A stretch of DNA of 64,000 nucleotides from Prillingera fragicola (GCA_002335605.1 BEDY01000001.1:2356001-2420000), one strand, 5' to 3'; counted from the first letter of the stretch, positions 24,216-36,489 are shown. Numbers and translations: made by a program. Notes: generated by a model from the letters alone, not told the origin.

Positions 24216-26832
24216 TTACCAGTTGGCGAGCTGGTGCTTGACCTTACCCCAGAAGGTAAGCTCCTTGTACCTCGCCTTCTCGTACTCCTCGTCCTCCTCC
24301 TCAATGTCGTCGAACTCGCGACCACCAGAGAGGTCCATGGTGAGCGGGGAGACCATCTTGGTCTTGCGGATAAACTTGTAGCCGATGTAGCCAAAGACGT
24401 AGACGGGGATGGCAATGTAGTGGGTAATAAACTTCTTGTAGTCAAACTTGTTGATGGGCATGAAAGCGTCAAAGCCCTTGAAGATGGCGAGGAGGACGGT
24501 GAAGAAGAGGGCAAAGATGCCGAGGTAGGGCTGGAAGGGGGCCTTGAAGGGCAGGTCGTTGCGCGAGAGACCCTGGGCCTTCATGCCGCGCTGCATGGCA
24601 ATGTGGGACGAGAGAATCGAAATCCACGAGAGCGCACCGCAAATGGTGACCGACTGGGTAAAGTAGGTGAAAACAGTGTAGGCGTCGTCACTGGCAACGA
24701 GGAAGGCGAGACCCATAAAGCAGCCGGTAAAGGCAAAGGCCATGTAGGGGACACCACGGCGGTTGCACTTGGTGAAGATGCGGGGAGCGTTGCCGTCCTT
24801 GGCCATGCCGTATAGCGTACGAGTGGCAATGTACTGGTCAGAGTTGGCAGCCGAGATACAGAACAGCATCACGCAGGCGTTGACAATGGCGGGGAGAACC
24901 TTGATGTTGGCGGTGATAATGGCAACAACGAAGGGCGAAGAGTTGGCGTCCGTGGTACCAGCCTTACGAGCCTGGGCGAGGGGACCCTTGGGCGAAGAGT
25001 CGACGACCATGCCGACGATCAAAATACCGAGAATGTAGAAGAACTGCAGGTCAGCTTTGAGTTCATTTCGCAGTAATGAAACCAAACTCACAAGGATACG
25101 GTAGAAAGTCTTCTTGATAGCCGAGGGGACAGTCTTGCGAGGGTTCTTGGCCTCACCGACGGTGACACCAATAAGCTCGGTACCCATGTAGGCGAACAAG
25201 GCAAGGACGAGGGCGTTGACGAAACCACAGAAGCGACCGACACCTCCCGTCGTCTTGTACTCGCGGAATGCGTTGCCATTCTTCCAGTTGCGGAATCCAA
25301 TGCGCGGAGTACCCGGGACACCTCCAAGGTCGATGATGAGGCCGAGAAGGATCAGACCCGTGAGGGTGATAATCTTGACCAACGAGAGCCAGAATTCAAG
25401 CTGCGGGGTTAGCGTTGATCATCTAGGGTACAAAGAGTAGGGGAGCCGGTTTTCAAGAATCCTGACAGGAAATGCCAGAATGCCTGCCAAGTTGCCAAGT
25501 GCCAAGTGAACGAGCCCCCTATCCGGCTTAACCTCGGCGCTTGATAACTCGCACCATGACACATGTCCAGAACATGTGCTGGATCGGATCCAGGGCTCCC
25601 CAGCGCCTCCCTGCTGTGGGGCAGACTCACTTCGCCGAACCACTTGATTCCAAGACAGTTGATGGCAATGACGAGAACAATGAGAAGAGAGACCCAGGCG
25701 GCCGGGTTTATGTCCTTGTTCCAGTAGCCAATAACGAGCGAACCAGCAACAATCTGGTTGGGCGACAGAATGAGGTACTTGCAGAGGTAGACGAGGGCAG
25801 TAGCAAAACCAAAGGCGGGGTCGACGCAGCGCGAAGCGTGGCCAGCGAATCCCTTCTTGGAGGGGTACTTTGTAGACATTTCACCAAGGGACAGCATGAC
25901 CGAGAAACAGACAACGCCCATGATCACATAGGCGATAAAGACGGAACCGGGGCCAGAGGTCGCGAGCGAACCACCAGAGCCGATAACGAGACCCGTACCT
26001 ATGTCATGTTAGCAAGCTGCTTTTCGTGGCTCGAGCAGTTGAGGAGGAGTTTTTTTTTTCATAGGGGCACAGGGGAGGTCGCGCGACCAGGCGAACAAGA
26101 GCCCCCCGGCCAAGACGGCATCGAGGCAGTGCGAGATGCATGTACAGATCGGACAGATCGTGCCAAGAAGCGGTGGACAGTGGAGCAAAGAAACGAAACA
26201 AGCGCCGGCCGGCAGGCAGGCAAGGCAGGCACAGGATAAATATGCCCACGGGCCGTGTAATCAATAACGGCGAAAGGGTATACACCCTGGCCCCGCTGGC
26301 CGCTGGCCGCCACAACCACTGGCACGTGTCTCTTGGCAAGCCACCCGTGCAGTAACCATGACCGCATGGGGGGTTTGAGCGGTAGTGTCTGTGCAAGAGA
26401 CTGCTGCACATGGTGGTGGTGGAGCGGGCAAATTGTAAGATGCAAAAGGGGCAGTAGTGGTAGCTGTGACTGTCCCAACAGCCGCCTAGGCGGTGCCGGG
26501 CAGTGTTGTCGCTACCGAAACAGATCCCCCTGCACCCAAACAGTCCACCGCCCCGCCGCTGCCATTCCACCCGCGATCGCCACACTGTATACACCGAGTC
26601 ACTCACCGATAGCACCACCGATGGCAATCATGGAAATCTGCCTAGGCTTGAGGGAACGATGGGTCTCCTCCTCGTGGGATTCGACACCCTCGACGTGGGT
26701 CTGAGGGTTGTAGCTTCCCTCATCTGATGGGTAGCCCTTCTGGTGGTCATATTGGTAGGAGTTGTCGGCAGCTTCGACGCGAGGGTCGGCGTAGTGGCCG
26801 TTCTTCTCAGTCTTCTCGTGGATGTGCGACAT
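24216..26832 (-). CDS. Amino acid permease, APC superfamily (YAT/Gap1-like)
   Basis: Exons 26832-26607, 25998-25631, 25400-25092 and 25043-24216 join in frame to 576 residues. The hydrophilic N-terminus (about 65 residues) leads to the hallmark first membrane segment RQISMIAIGGAIGTGLVIGSG. Further family blocks are VCFSVMLSLGEMSTKYP, NCLGIKWFGELEFWLSLVKI and LFAYMGTELIGVTVGEAKNP. About 12 membrane spans are expected. The C-terminal tail is acidic (DDIEEEDEEYEKARYKEL) and could carry ubiquitylation or sorting signals as in Gap1; that is inference. Such proteins import amino acids with protons at the plasma membrane; specificity cannot be read. The first intron is 608 nt and the second 230 nt, far longer than the 35-50 nt norm in this window. 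Confidence 0.94.
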
Positions 26833-28784
26833 TTGGTGGTGGTGTCGAGCCGAACGGTGGGCGTGTGACTCTGGTTGGAGATACGGCCCACCTTTATACC
26901 AGAGGGCAAGGGGGAGCGGTATGACGCTGGGCTGGGAGCTGACAGGAGCCGCCCGGCCTAGCCCGCATCCGCATCACGATCTCAGCGCGTAAAGAGATCG
27001 TTGGGATTCAATCGCTCCTGCATCGCGCGCCTGGCCTTTGTTGGACGTTGGCCGCTCAGACGACCCCGATCCCTTGCCCGCGATGACCGGAGAGCCGACA
27101 AGGTATTGATAGCGCTTGCCTGGCCTGGCCTTGCCAATGCCTGCCTACTCTGTTAGGATGATCTGCGTCCCACGGTACAACGGTCAGGCCCCAGGTTCGG
27201 CTCCCCCCCTCACGCGGCGATGGACCCTGTCACCCGTGCACCTGCTGATGCCTCATGCCTCAAAAAGCGCGTCAGGAAAGGCACAAGGAGGCGCAACAGC
27301 GACAAACCTCCTGGGGCCTTGCCAAGGCTGCCGAGGAAGGAGACATGCATTGAGACATAATCGCTCACGGGGACCGAGCATGACGTGGGGACCCAACCAT
27401 AGCAGCCCTGAACACCTGATTGCGCCAAGCACACCTCTGTTTGCTCCTTCCCTGACACTTCATAACCCGTCAGCAGAGTCTTGGCTTGGGTGTGCCAAAT
27501 GCAATTGCTCAGCATGTGTCAGAGAGCTCCACTGCTGGATCGCTGATGTTTCATTACTTTTTTTTTAGAGAGAACAACATGGGTGGGTCGACCGTCAGCC
27601 GTGGATCTCTCATCTCTGGGAGGTCTCGCTCAACCCCCTCCCATCAAATCTGAAGATCTGAAGCTCCCCGCGCATGCCAGTCCATCTATGGGCAATCCAC
27701 AGATGCCCAAGCCCACAAATTGCGGGGTACATACAAAGCAACGTTCGCTTCCTCGATTCCCCGATTCCCCTCGCTCCTGGGCGCCTGGGGCTCATTGGGA
27801 AACTCGAGACAAGAGTGGGGCAAGCACAGGCACCGAGCTAAAGTGCAACCATCCATGTGACCCATCATGCTCTGCTCCTCTGCTGAGATGCCCACGTCTC
27901 TTGGCCTGATCGCAACATGGTGATGCTGGCGCACAGTGTCCAGGCTGCACAGCTGCATAGGGGCTGTTTTCCGTTTCTGCGGCATGCGGGACGTCCACAT
28001 GAGCTGCCTTCCCTGCCGTACCGGCATGCCACTACCCAATCTTCTCTCGGCAGTTGAAAATGCACTCTTCGGTATTCGAAATCAACAACAAACAGCCCAC
28101 TGATATTGATGGCAATTCAGAAATGTTTCCTGGCCAATGACTCGGATGTTGTCGCATATCGCGTCCAAGGCCGACTTTGCTAGCGGATACGACGTCGTTG
28201 CTGTTCCTTCCCCAAGCCAAGACCATGCCGGCGCACCTTGACTACGGCTTGGCGGCACCATGACACAGCGACAACGCCAAAACACACAGAAGGTTAGCGC
28301 TGGCAGCATCGCCGCTCGCGTTCCGACAACAGTGTTGCTGCGGAGGATCGTATATCGTGGCCTGATGGCCAAACGGCGCCTGGTTGTGGCAGTCTCCGTA
28401 ATACATATTTTGACAACGGGCAGCTGCATATGGGGAGACTGGGGAAGCTAGCCATTGGACCGAAAGTGACCGAATGGCGTCCGGGGTAGGGGATGGAGAT
28501 GACGGACTGCATCCTGCCCGCCTGCAGCCTGCTCGCGAGCAGCTCGCTTCCACACCATACACACAAACTGTAAATTACATGGACGCATGCATGCACAGAC
28601 AGCTGACCGGTCCACCGGCTGCCGGTTGACCGGCATCAGTCGTCACCTCCACTCACACGACCGCCGTCATTCACCTTGTCCATGCCACCCACTTAGGCCT
28701 CTCCCTCTCGGCTTCTTTCCCAAATATCCAGAGTCTGTCGGCTTCTCCAGCCCAACCCCCACGACAGCCAACCACTTGCACGCC
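26833..28784. other. Divergent promoter region between amino acid permease and Zn2Cys6 regulator
   Basis: Nearly 2 kb with no supportable gene; the short ORFs lack composition or motifs of real proteins. Next to the regulator start it holds a cluster of CCGG-containing inverted repeats (listed separately). Confidence 0.5.
28605..28635. promoter_or_regulatory. CGG-N4-CCG inverted repeat cluster, candidate Zn2Cys6 binding site
   Basis: TGCCGGTTGACCGGCA (28620-28635) is a 7-bp perfect inverted repeat with a 2-base spacer, containing CGG-N4-CCG. A second perfect palindrome, GACCGGTC, lies at 28605-28612. They sit 150-180 bp upstream of the regulator's ATG. Zn2Cys6 dimers typically bind paired CGG/CCG triplets, so autoregulation is possible but unproven. 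Confidence 0.45.
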
Positions 28785-31460
28785 ATGCCAAACCCCACCC
28801 CCGCGCTGGGCCCCAGCTCATCAAACAGCTTGACAGCGGCAGCGACAGCAGCAGCGGCGACGCCGACAGAGACCCCAGCCGCGACGACCCAGGTGAGGAC
28901 GTCCAGGGCGTGCAGTTCGTGTAATCGTCAAAAGCTACGCTGTGATGGCGGTAAACCTTGTGCCCGCTGCGTAACTGGGGGTGTGGGGGATGCGTGTGAG
29001 TATCTCCCCAGCATGCGGGGACGGACGAGGAAGCGTAAGGCCCCAGCGGGTGCTGCGGCAACCACAGCACCACCCACGACTGCCACAGCGACAAGCAAGC
29101 AGCCATTGGCGGCGGCACCAACACCGCCGTCGCCGCCAGGGGAGGATCGGCCGCGCAAACGATCTCGTGAGGATGGGGACGCTGGGACCCGGAAGCCCGG
29201 GTATGTAATGTGGCACAAGGGGAGTGCGTTGGCGCGCTATGGTCCGCGGAACAGCGCAATCTGGGGACCAGGAGACGAAGCCGAACTCGCAGAGTCGCCC
29301 GACCACCATCATCATGAGATGGACGCAGGGATGCCTGCTGGCATGAGTCCGGTCTCTATACCGTCTGTCTCGTCGCTGAGGTCTGACAGGGGCCGGATTC
29401 CGGGGGAAGGCATGACTACTCTCCCGTTGCCGGGGGATCTGCACAACCCCCTGGCCGTGCTGGCGCAGGCGAGCGTTAGTGCTGAAGCCGCCGAGGGGGG
29501 ATTGGGCGAGCCGTTGCAGGAAGCGCAGGGGGAGAGTCGAGAGCGGTACAGCGGAAGAGGAGGCGAGTATGAGCGGCGGCGTCCTGGGAGTGCGCGTGCC
29601 CTCTCGTCCGTGGATGGTAAGGAGGAGGAGAAGCGGAGAGGGTATTATGCGCCACTGGGAAGGGTCCTTGTGGATGAGGCGCCGCATATCATGAGTCTGA
29701 TCAATGTGCATGAGTGAGTTGAAGTGTGCGAGTGGCCGCTGACAAACAGGGCCGAGACGCTGTTTGGACTATATCACAAACATTTGCATCCCCACTTGCC
29801 AGTGCTGGATCTTGCAAGGAGTGCACCGTCGGCGGTCGCACGAAGGAATAATCTCCTGTTCAATGCGAGTGAGTAACCCGGCGTTGACGGTGACTGACTT
29901 CAGTCTGCTGTGTGGCTGCACGATCATTCAACATTGTGCTCTGGGAGCGGCTCAAGGAGTTTGCGCGATACGAGATGGAACGCATACCCAAAGAGAAGAA
30001 CATTGATGTAAGTCTGCGAGCCGTACGAGTGCTAACGCCAGGTCGTACAAGGCCACCTGATTTACTGCACATGGAACCTTATCCGTCCGGACAACTTTGA
30101 AGCCGACATGACCTGGTTGCGAGTGGGGATGGCATCACGAACGTCGATCGATATCAACTTGCACCGAGTCGCGCTCATACGCCAGGCTCGTGAGGGGCTA
30201 CCTTCGTGGATGCTCCGCAGTATCGTGCGGACTTGGCTCATGGCGTATGTGCTGGACGGGACACTCTCTGCCCAGCTGGGTAAGCCCTCAGGCATTAACG
30301 GGGAGAGCGGTGTGGACATCTACATAAAAATTCTCATGGATCCACCGGGCGACACAGACAGCGGACCAAGCAGGGATGACGTCCTCGTCGCATCGCTAGC
30401 AGAATGGACCCAACTCCTGTCACGCGCAATGGACTCGTTTCGCACCGAGACTACCGCCGAGGTTTCCGCGTCCGCATTCCCAACACCGGACGTGGTTAAA
30501 GTGTATAGGAAACAGTTTCAGCAGTGGCGGGAGCGCGCAGAGGCGGCTATTCTACGCTCAGCCCATGGGAGGGAACACGACGAAGAAACTCGCATGACCC
30601 TCGGCATGTTCAGACTGTACGACAACTACTCGCGGCTAGTTGTGCAGTCCTTTGGCCTGGAGCGCGCACTGCAGCGCCAGTCTATCACCCTCGAGGTAGA
30701 CTTTGCAGAGTACCAAACTGCAACCGTTCGACTCCTCGAAGCCTTCTCCGCCGACCTCTCGGCCCCAAATCTAACCCGCGGCTGCCCCGATCTAGTCTTC
30801 ACCGTCGTAACCTATGGTGCTGTCTCGCTCCTCCAGTCCCTCGAATCGCGCTACGCGCGCCTGGACCCACGGCCAGACAAGGAGGCAGTGTTGAACCTAG
30901 CACGCGACGCAGCCGACATGCTCGCCCAAGCAGCCATGACGCCCGACCACCTACCCGCGAGCCAGAGCGTCTTCCTCTCCCGGCTTATACAGGTGCGCGC
31001 GCGGCCGCCGCGCCCATCGCCACCGGGTCAGCCCGAGCCCCACCATGAAGCGGACCCGGCGCCATACACTGGCGCGGACATGCCAGTCACGATTGATTTT
31101 GGAGATATCGATTTCGAAGCGTTTGGGCTCTCCTTTGCGGCCGACGAAGGGAGGACTGTCTGGCCGCCACTGCCGTTCAGTCTGACTTATGGCGCTTCCC
31201 CGACGCTGCATCCCGCAGACAGGCAGTGGAATGGGCTTGACTATCAAAATGGCACCATTGCCCCCCAGACGCTGGAGAACGGCGTGGGGCCAACAGACCT
31301 CGCGACCTGGGTCGAGCAGCACTCTGGGTGTGCATTACCTGGAGCAGCGCTGGGGTTGGGTGTCGGCACGTTCGGGGGACAGGGAGGAATGGTTATTACG
31401 CAAGATGCGTTTTGGCAGGGTATCTTGAACGCGAATGAACATCCGCCCGGGATGGTCTAG
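28785..31460 (+). CDS. Zn2Cys6 fungal transcription factor
   Basis: Exons 28785-29713, 29750-29868, 29904-30007 and 30042-31460 give 856 residues. The binuclear cluster is complete: Cys43, 46, 53, 59, 62 and 71 (C-x2-C-x6-C-x5-C-x2-C-x8-C). A basic segment follows (RGRTRKRK). The middle region beginning near residue 310 (LFGLYHKHLHPHLPVLD) and continuing through TWLRVGMASRTSIDINLHR matches the fungal-specific transcription factor domain. The C-terminus is Pro/Gly-rich and acidic in places, plausible as an activation region. The chosen ATG is the second in frame; one 66 codons upstream would add a Cys/His/Pro-rich leader without family resemblance. Three introns of 34-36 nt break the middle domain. 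The aldo-keto reductase gene ends 62 bp past its stop, convergently. Target genes are unknown; the adjacent metabolic genes are the first to test. Confidence 0.92.
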
Positions 31461-31522
31461 AGCGTGAGGAGTGAATGTTGTATTGGGATAAAAGATATGC
31501 ATGTCTTTCTAGAGTCTATGAC

Positions 31523-32523
31523 CTATGCCCAAATGTTGATGCGGGGGTCGCCGCCTGCTGCGATGCGGAACCCGCGGTCGAGGGCCGAGATGCTCTTGAT
31601 CTCGTCGTCGGTGAGGTCAAGGGAAGTGTTGTCGAGGTTCTCCTTGAGACGCTGGGGGTTGGAGCTCTTAGGGATGACGGTGATGCCGCGCTGGGTCGCC
31701 CAGCGGAGCAGGACCTGGGCTGGGGTCGCCTTGTGGGCTGCCGCAATGGAGGTGATCGTGTCAAGAGTGAGGAGGGAAGGAAGCTCTGTAGCCGCAGGGT
31801 GGTTGAGCTCGATCCAAGACGCGGGTCCGAATGACGAGTAGGCCATGAGGTGAATGTTGTATGCCTTGGCTACATCAACCATTCCTTGCTGCATCAAGAA
31901 TCTTCGGTCAGCTTGGGGAAGCAGCAATGGACTTACGGGTGCATCTCGATCTGAAGCACAGCCGGGTGGACGTTGGCGTAGCACATGAGATCGACGATGA
32001 GAGCGCTGCAAAAGTTGGAGATACCGATATTGCGGGCGAGGCCTGCAGCATGGCAAGCCTCCATCGCTCCCCAGGTGAGGTGGACCGGAGAGCGCTCGGT
32101 CTTGGTCTCCCCGTTGTCCGTGCCGTCCACCGTCCAGCCTGGATGCTCGCGGACGGCAGGATCAACATATGCAAGCGGGATGGGCATGTGGATAAGGTAC
32201 AGGTCAAAGTAGTCCAGCCCCCAGTCGGCAAGACTCTTACGGCAAGCTGGCTCGACATGCTTTGCGGCGTGGTTGGTGTTCCACAGCTTGGAGACGATGA
32301 ACAGCTCTTTGCGAGTGACGATGCCCTCGGCAAGTGCGCGGGCAACGCCGGCACCACACTCGCGCTCGTTGGCATAGTCTGCAGCACCGTCCAGAAGCCT
32401 GTACCCTGTCTTGATGGCGGCATAGACTTGGTCGGCGGCGACGTCCGTAGGCACTTTCCATAGGCCGAGGCCGGTGAGGGGCATGGAGTCGCCAGAGGCT
32501 AGGGTGACTGATGTTCGCGACAT
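31523..32523 (-). CDS. Aldo-keto reductase, xylose-reductase-like
   Basis: Exons 32523-31937 and 31901-31523 (35-nt intron) give 321 residues, the normal family size. The AKR tetrad is complete: Asp45 and Tyr50 (LLDGAADYANE), Lys79 (VSKLWNTNH) and His112 (LIHMPIP). Cofactor motif IPKSSNPQRLKEN near the C-terminus predicts NAD(P)H binding. The pattern (WKVP, DGAADYANE, SKLWN, YVDPAVREHPGW) is closest to fungal D-xylose reductases and related polyol/aldose reductases, which reduce an aldose to its alditol in the cytosol. The acceptor used (GACCGAAG then ATTC) is not the nearest CAG, because using that CAG would bring an early stop. It is divergent from the dioxygenase over 472 bp. Confidence 0.92.
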
Positions 32524-32995
32524 GGTTTGTGAGGTGAGAGGAGATTGAGAAAGTCAGATGATGATCCATCGCGTTTGTCAGTACACGCTTGCAGCCGTCA
32601 TCGTTCGGCGACTGTCAGGATCAAGGAGGAGGCAATGCGGAGAAGTCTCTAGTCGGCGACTGGTGTGAGGACGGCTTTACCACTCGGCGTCTTCGGCTTC
32701 TTCGTCCACCCATCTCACAGAACCCTGTCCGGTGACCATTACCCTACCTGGATATTGTCAATGCTGCTTCTTGATGTCTCTTGCTCATACTTGCGCGACC
32801 ACTCGTGTGTCACAATGAGCACGCACAGTCTGTGATGAACCCGACTAAACGGCCATCTCCGCGCAGGCGGTGTCTGGTTGAGCAACCAGTGGCCTGGAAA
32901 CATTCTGGCAACTCGGCATATAACGACCTCCTGAACGACCGTGAAGCCTCCTTATCAACTCGACTTCTACCTCTACAGCCACACACAATCACACA
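32524..32995. promoter_or_regulatory. Shared divergent promoter of reductase and dioxygenase, with repeated TCGGCGACTG boxes
   Basis: TCGGCGACTG occurs at 32605-32614 and 32653-32662, and a variant TCGGCGTCTT at 32684-32693. All three are in the same orientation at spacings of 48 and 31 bases. The final bases before 32996 (ACACACAATCACACA) look like a typical leader. No coding signal is present. Confidence 0.5.
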
Positions 32996-34199
32996 ATGGC
33001 ACCAGTCGCTGTCCAGGCCGAGACTGCCACCCCGGCGCCCGGCGTCCTCAAACTCCGCAGCCAGGAGCCCATCGCTGACGCTGGGAAGAGCCGCCTCACC
33101 GAGCCAATGAAGTACAAGGGCTCACTTGACCACTACAAGGTAGGCACTATGGACTCTGGCGCCAGCTAACAAACAGCACCACGAGGTTACCCCCGCCATC
33201 GGTCGCGAGTTTTCCAACGACCTGCAACTCTCCAAGCTCCTCGAGGCGGAGAATGCAGACGAGCTCGTCGCCGAACTTGCAGTCCTCGTCTCGCGCCGTG
33301 GCGTCTGCTTCTTCCGCGGACAAGACATTACCGCTGACCAGATGATGGTCCTCGCCAGGCGAATTGGTGAGCTCTCAGGCCGCCCCACCGCTAGCAACAT
33401 GTGCATTCATCCTGTGTCAGATTACACGCCCGAGCTCATCAACACGCCAAAGACGCAGACGATCTCTGCCGAGAAGCAGAACAAGGGCGGAGGTATCCGT
33501 CGTATCCACGATGACTTGTCCAAGTGGGCCTCTGTTGCGTGGCACAGTGACGTGTCGTTTGAAAGGGTTCCCTCAGACTACTCGATGCTCAAGGTCAACA
33601 TTCTCCCCGAGGCCGGAGGCGACACGCTCTGGATGTCAGCGTACGATGTCCTTGACCGCATGTCGCCCAGTTTCCGCGAATACCTCGAGACGCTCACTGC
33701 CGAGCACAATGCGGAGTTCTTCCACAAGGAGGCCGAGAACCTCGGTCTCAAGGTCCGGGATGACATTGAGCGCGGTAACCCTATCAACAAGGGGAGCACG
33801 CTCATTGCGCACCACCCTATTATTCGCACCAACCGTGAGTGAAGCGTTTTCCGTCTTGGCCTCTCGCTGACCCACCAAGCCGTTACCGGATGGAAGGCGC
33901 TCTTTGTCAACCGTGGCTTTACCGGCCGTATCGACGACGTCAGCAAGGACGAGTCGGACATGATCCTCAACTACCTCAACCAAATCTGCATCCACAACAT
34001 GGACCTGCAGTGCCGGTTCCGCTGGGAGAAGGGGGATATCGCGCTGTGGGACAACAGGTGTACGTGGCACTCGGCAACGTTCGACTACAACGAGGAGCGC
34101 CGCGGTGACCGGGCCAGCTCGTTGGGCGAGGTGCCATACTTTGACCCCAAGAGTGTGCTCAAGAGTGATGCGCTGAGGGCCGAGGGGAACAAGTGGTGA
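32996..34199 (+). CDS. TauD-family 2-oxoglutarate/Fe(II)-dependent dioxygenase
   Basis: Exons 32996-33139, 33177-33834 and 33880-34199 give 373 residues. The iron triad is visible: His171 and Asp173 (AWHSDVSFE) and distal His331 (CTWHSATFDY). An Arg cluster at 341-345 (RRGDR) should hold 2-oxoglutarate. HPIIRTNPVTGWKALFVNRGF is the usual block between them. In fungi this group includes sulfonate/taurine dioxygenases (Jlp1-like) and enzymes acting on other carboxylates. The reaction oxidises the substrate with O2 and 2-oxoglutarate, releasing succinate and CO2. The true substrate is unknown. The divergent partner is a sugar-type reductase and a sugar porter follows convergently, so a role outside sulfur scavenging is possible. 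Confidence 0.93.
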
Positions 34200-34697
34200 T
34201 GATTGTAGGCTCATAGTGGGGCGTGTTGTTTACAGTACAGGATGAGGTATGCAGTTCAATCGCAGTTTCAATCTGCTGAAGGCGCTGGCAGAGAGTAAGG
34301 TCGTTCTCGCTGATTATTTCGGTGGCCTTGTCTGCCTCCCCTATTTGCGGCTGTGCGAGTTTTTCTCGGTGATTGGGTAAACTGGTTCAAGACCTCGTGG
34401 GTTGTCAAGTCCATGTCTTCCTGGCCCGCAAGGCAGTGGGACAAGGCGTGTGTTGGACACAAGTGGTGCATCAATTCAGTCCAAATCTGGGCCCAGTGAC
34501 AGAAGGTGTATGTGCAGACGTGGTGTATGTGCAGACGTGGACCATGTGCAGAGGCGACTGTCCTTGACGACAGGAGCAACAAGTTGGAAAGAGCACAAAT
34601 CGTTGTCATGACAAATCCTAACTTCTCACTACTAACTTCTTCAGACACTATACTAATGCACCACTAAACCTTGCACCTATGCTCCATCATCTGCCAC
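34200..34697. other. Convergent intergenic region with a short tandem repeat
   Basis: A 17-bp unit, TGTATGTGCAGACGTGG, is repeated head-to-tail at 34507-34523 and 34524-34540; a degenerate third copy follows. Nothing else is recognised between the two 3' ends. Confidence 0.6.
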
Positions 34698-36489
34698 TCA
34701 AACTTTAGGCGCCTGCACAGGTTTGTGCTCCTCGACGACATAACCCTTAAACTTGCGGGTAGGGATCTTGTTGGCGAACATGACGTCGAGCTCTTCAAAC
34801 GACCTGTCCTTGGTCTCTGGCAGCCTGAAATAAGACCAGACCGCAAGGAGAAGAATGAATGCGGCTGGGATAAAAGCCGCCTTGCCCTTGAGGTTGGCTT
34901 TGGCCTCGTTCAGGATGTACGGTGTGGCGACAGTGTTGACGATCGAGACGACATAGTAACTCGCACGCGCAATGGCGATGGTCTTTTGCCTGAGCTGGGC
35001 CGAGCCGATCTCGCAGCAGATGACATAAGGGAGTGGGCCGAGGGACCAGCCATAGTTGAGGAACCAGACGAGGACCATTGCTCCCTCTGCCCAGAGTGTT
35101 GTGGTTGTCTGCGGCAGGCAAGCAAGAATACCAATGACGATCATGGAGACAAACATTGCGCCGAGACCTGCAAACCAGAGCTTGCGGCGGCCAAAGCGCT
35201 GTTGCAGTGCCATTGCTGACGATGTTCCGACAAAGGCGACGCAGTAGGTGCCGAGAGTGAGCTTGAACGAGTCGGACTGAGCCATGCCCGCCAGCTTGAA
35301 AAAGTATGCCTGATATCCCGAGATGGACCATCCGACGAGCACCTGCGCAACCCAGCAGACAATGGCGATCTCGGTACGACGGAGATCGATACCCATGAAG
35401 CATGACGCGTACGAGGAGCCAAACTCGAGTTCAGCCTCGAGCTTGACCGTGTGCTCGATGAGCGCCACAACTTCTGCGTGGTTGACTGTGTCGTCTGCAA
35501 GGCGCGACATGGCCTTTACTGCCTCCTCGCGCTTTCCCCGACGGACCAACCACCAGGGAGAGGGCGGGCAGAGGAATGCTGCCACGAGGAGGGGGAGGGG
35601 GAACATCCACTGCAGTGCAAAGGGGAGCTTCCATCCCCACTCTGTCGGGTCGCTGGTCTTGCCTGTGAGAACACCTACGGCGATAATGTGGCCAATGACC
35701 CAACAGAGGTTGACAAAGGTGGGGCCATAGTGGCGCATCACTGTTGGTGCCACTTCGATGGCGTAGGCTGGGGCAATGACGTTGAGGGTACCCCATGGGA
35801 CGCCGGACAAGAGCTGGCCTACGAGGAGCATGGCCTTGTCCTTTGCAAACGTAATGATGCCAATCGTGCCACAGAGGACGATGAGAGAGACGATCATGAT
35901 AATCTTGTCTGAGTGGTGTCAGGCACACTGCCACTGTCTCCATGACTTACGGCCGTAACGGTCGACAATAAGACCGTTGAGGAGGATACCGATGATGATG
36001 CCCACTGAACCGGCAAGGGCTGGTCGTCAGCCACTAGTTTTAGCACGATCTAGCCCACTTACACAAAGCGCTCTGCCACTGTGCCTCCATAGTGTAGGAT
36101 CCTGAGGGAAGGAGCACACCGAAACGCTCGTTGAAGCTCTGGTAGCCGTAGAATGACGACAGGAGGATGGTGTCGTAACTCTCCATGACAATATTCTGGC
36201 AATATTAGCCCCGTCCAACCTAGATGTAGCTCACCATCGACACAGTGATCGACCAGAACACTGCCCATCGGTACTTCCGGAACGCTTGGCCGAGGGTGAG
36301 CGACTGCTCGGCTTCGCGACCTCGGGCAGCCATTCGCGCGAGGTCCCCGTCTGAGTGGTCGAGGGTGTCGAGGGCTGCATCTCCTGCATGTCCAGGCGAG
36401 ACCTCGTGGTGAGGGACTTCCTGGACATGAACTCCCAGCTCGTGCTTGTCCGTGCTCGACATGCTGTTGCTGTCACGTTTGTCCACCAT
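34698..36489 (-). CDS. MFS sugar porter, alpha-glucoside (maltose) permease type
   Basis: Exons 36489-36235, 36195-36063, 36019-35951 and 35908-34698 give 555 residues. Twelve membrane spans fit. Sugar-porter motifs are present: DRYGHK after span 2, PSPWWLVRRGKREEA (a variant of the usual PESPRW block), RFGRRK after span 8 and PETKDRSFEELDVMF at the C-terminus. The last is characteristic of the fungal maltose/alpha-glucoside group. The N-terminal 65 residues are hydrophilic. It imports sugars by proton symport at the plasma membrane; the exact sugar is not readable. Three introns of 39-43 nt lie in the first third. A longer upstream frame from 36573 was rejected because the hydrophobic extension does not fit the family. 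Confidence 0.93.

Noticed and set aside
26004..26627. 207-codon ORF inside the permease intron
   Set aside because: It spans exon 1, the intron and the acceptor in another frame, and the translation is Cys/Trp-rich noise. The flanking exons join perfectly without it.
28587..28784. Upstream in-frame ATG extending the Zn2Cys6 factor by 66 residues
   Set aside because: The extension runs through the CCGG repeat cluster and C/T-rich leader and has no protein-like character.
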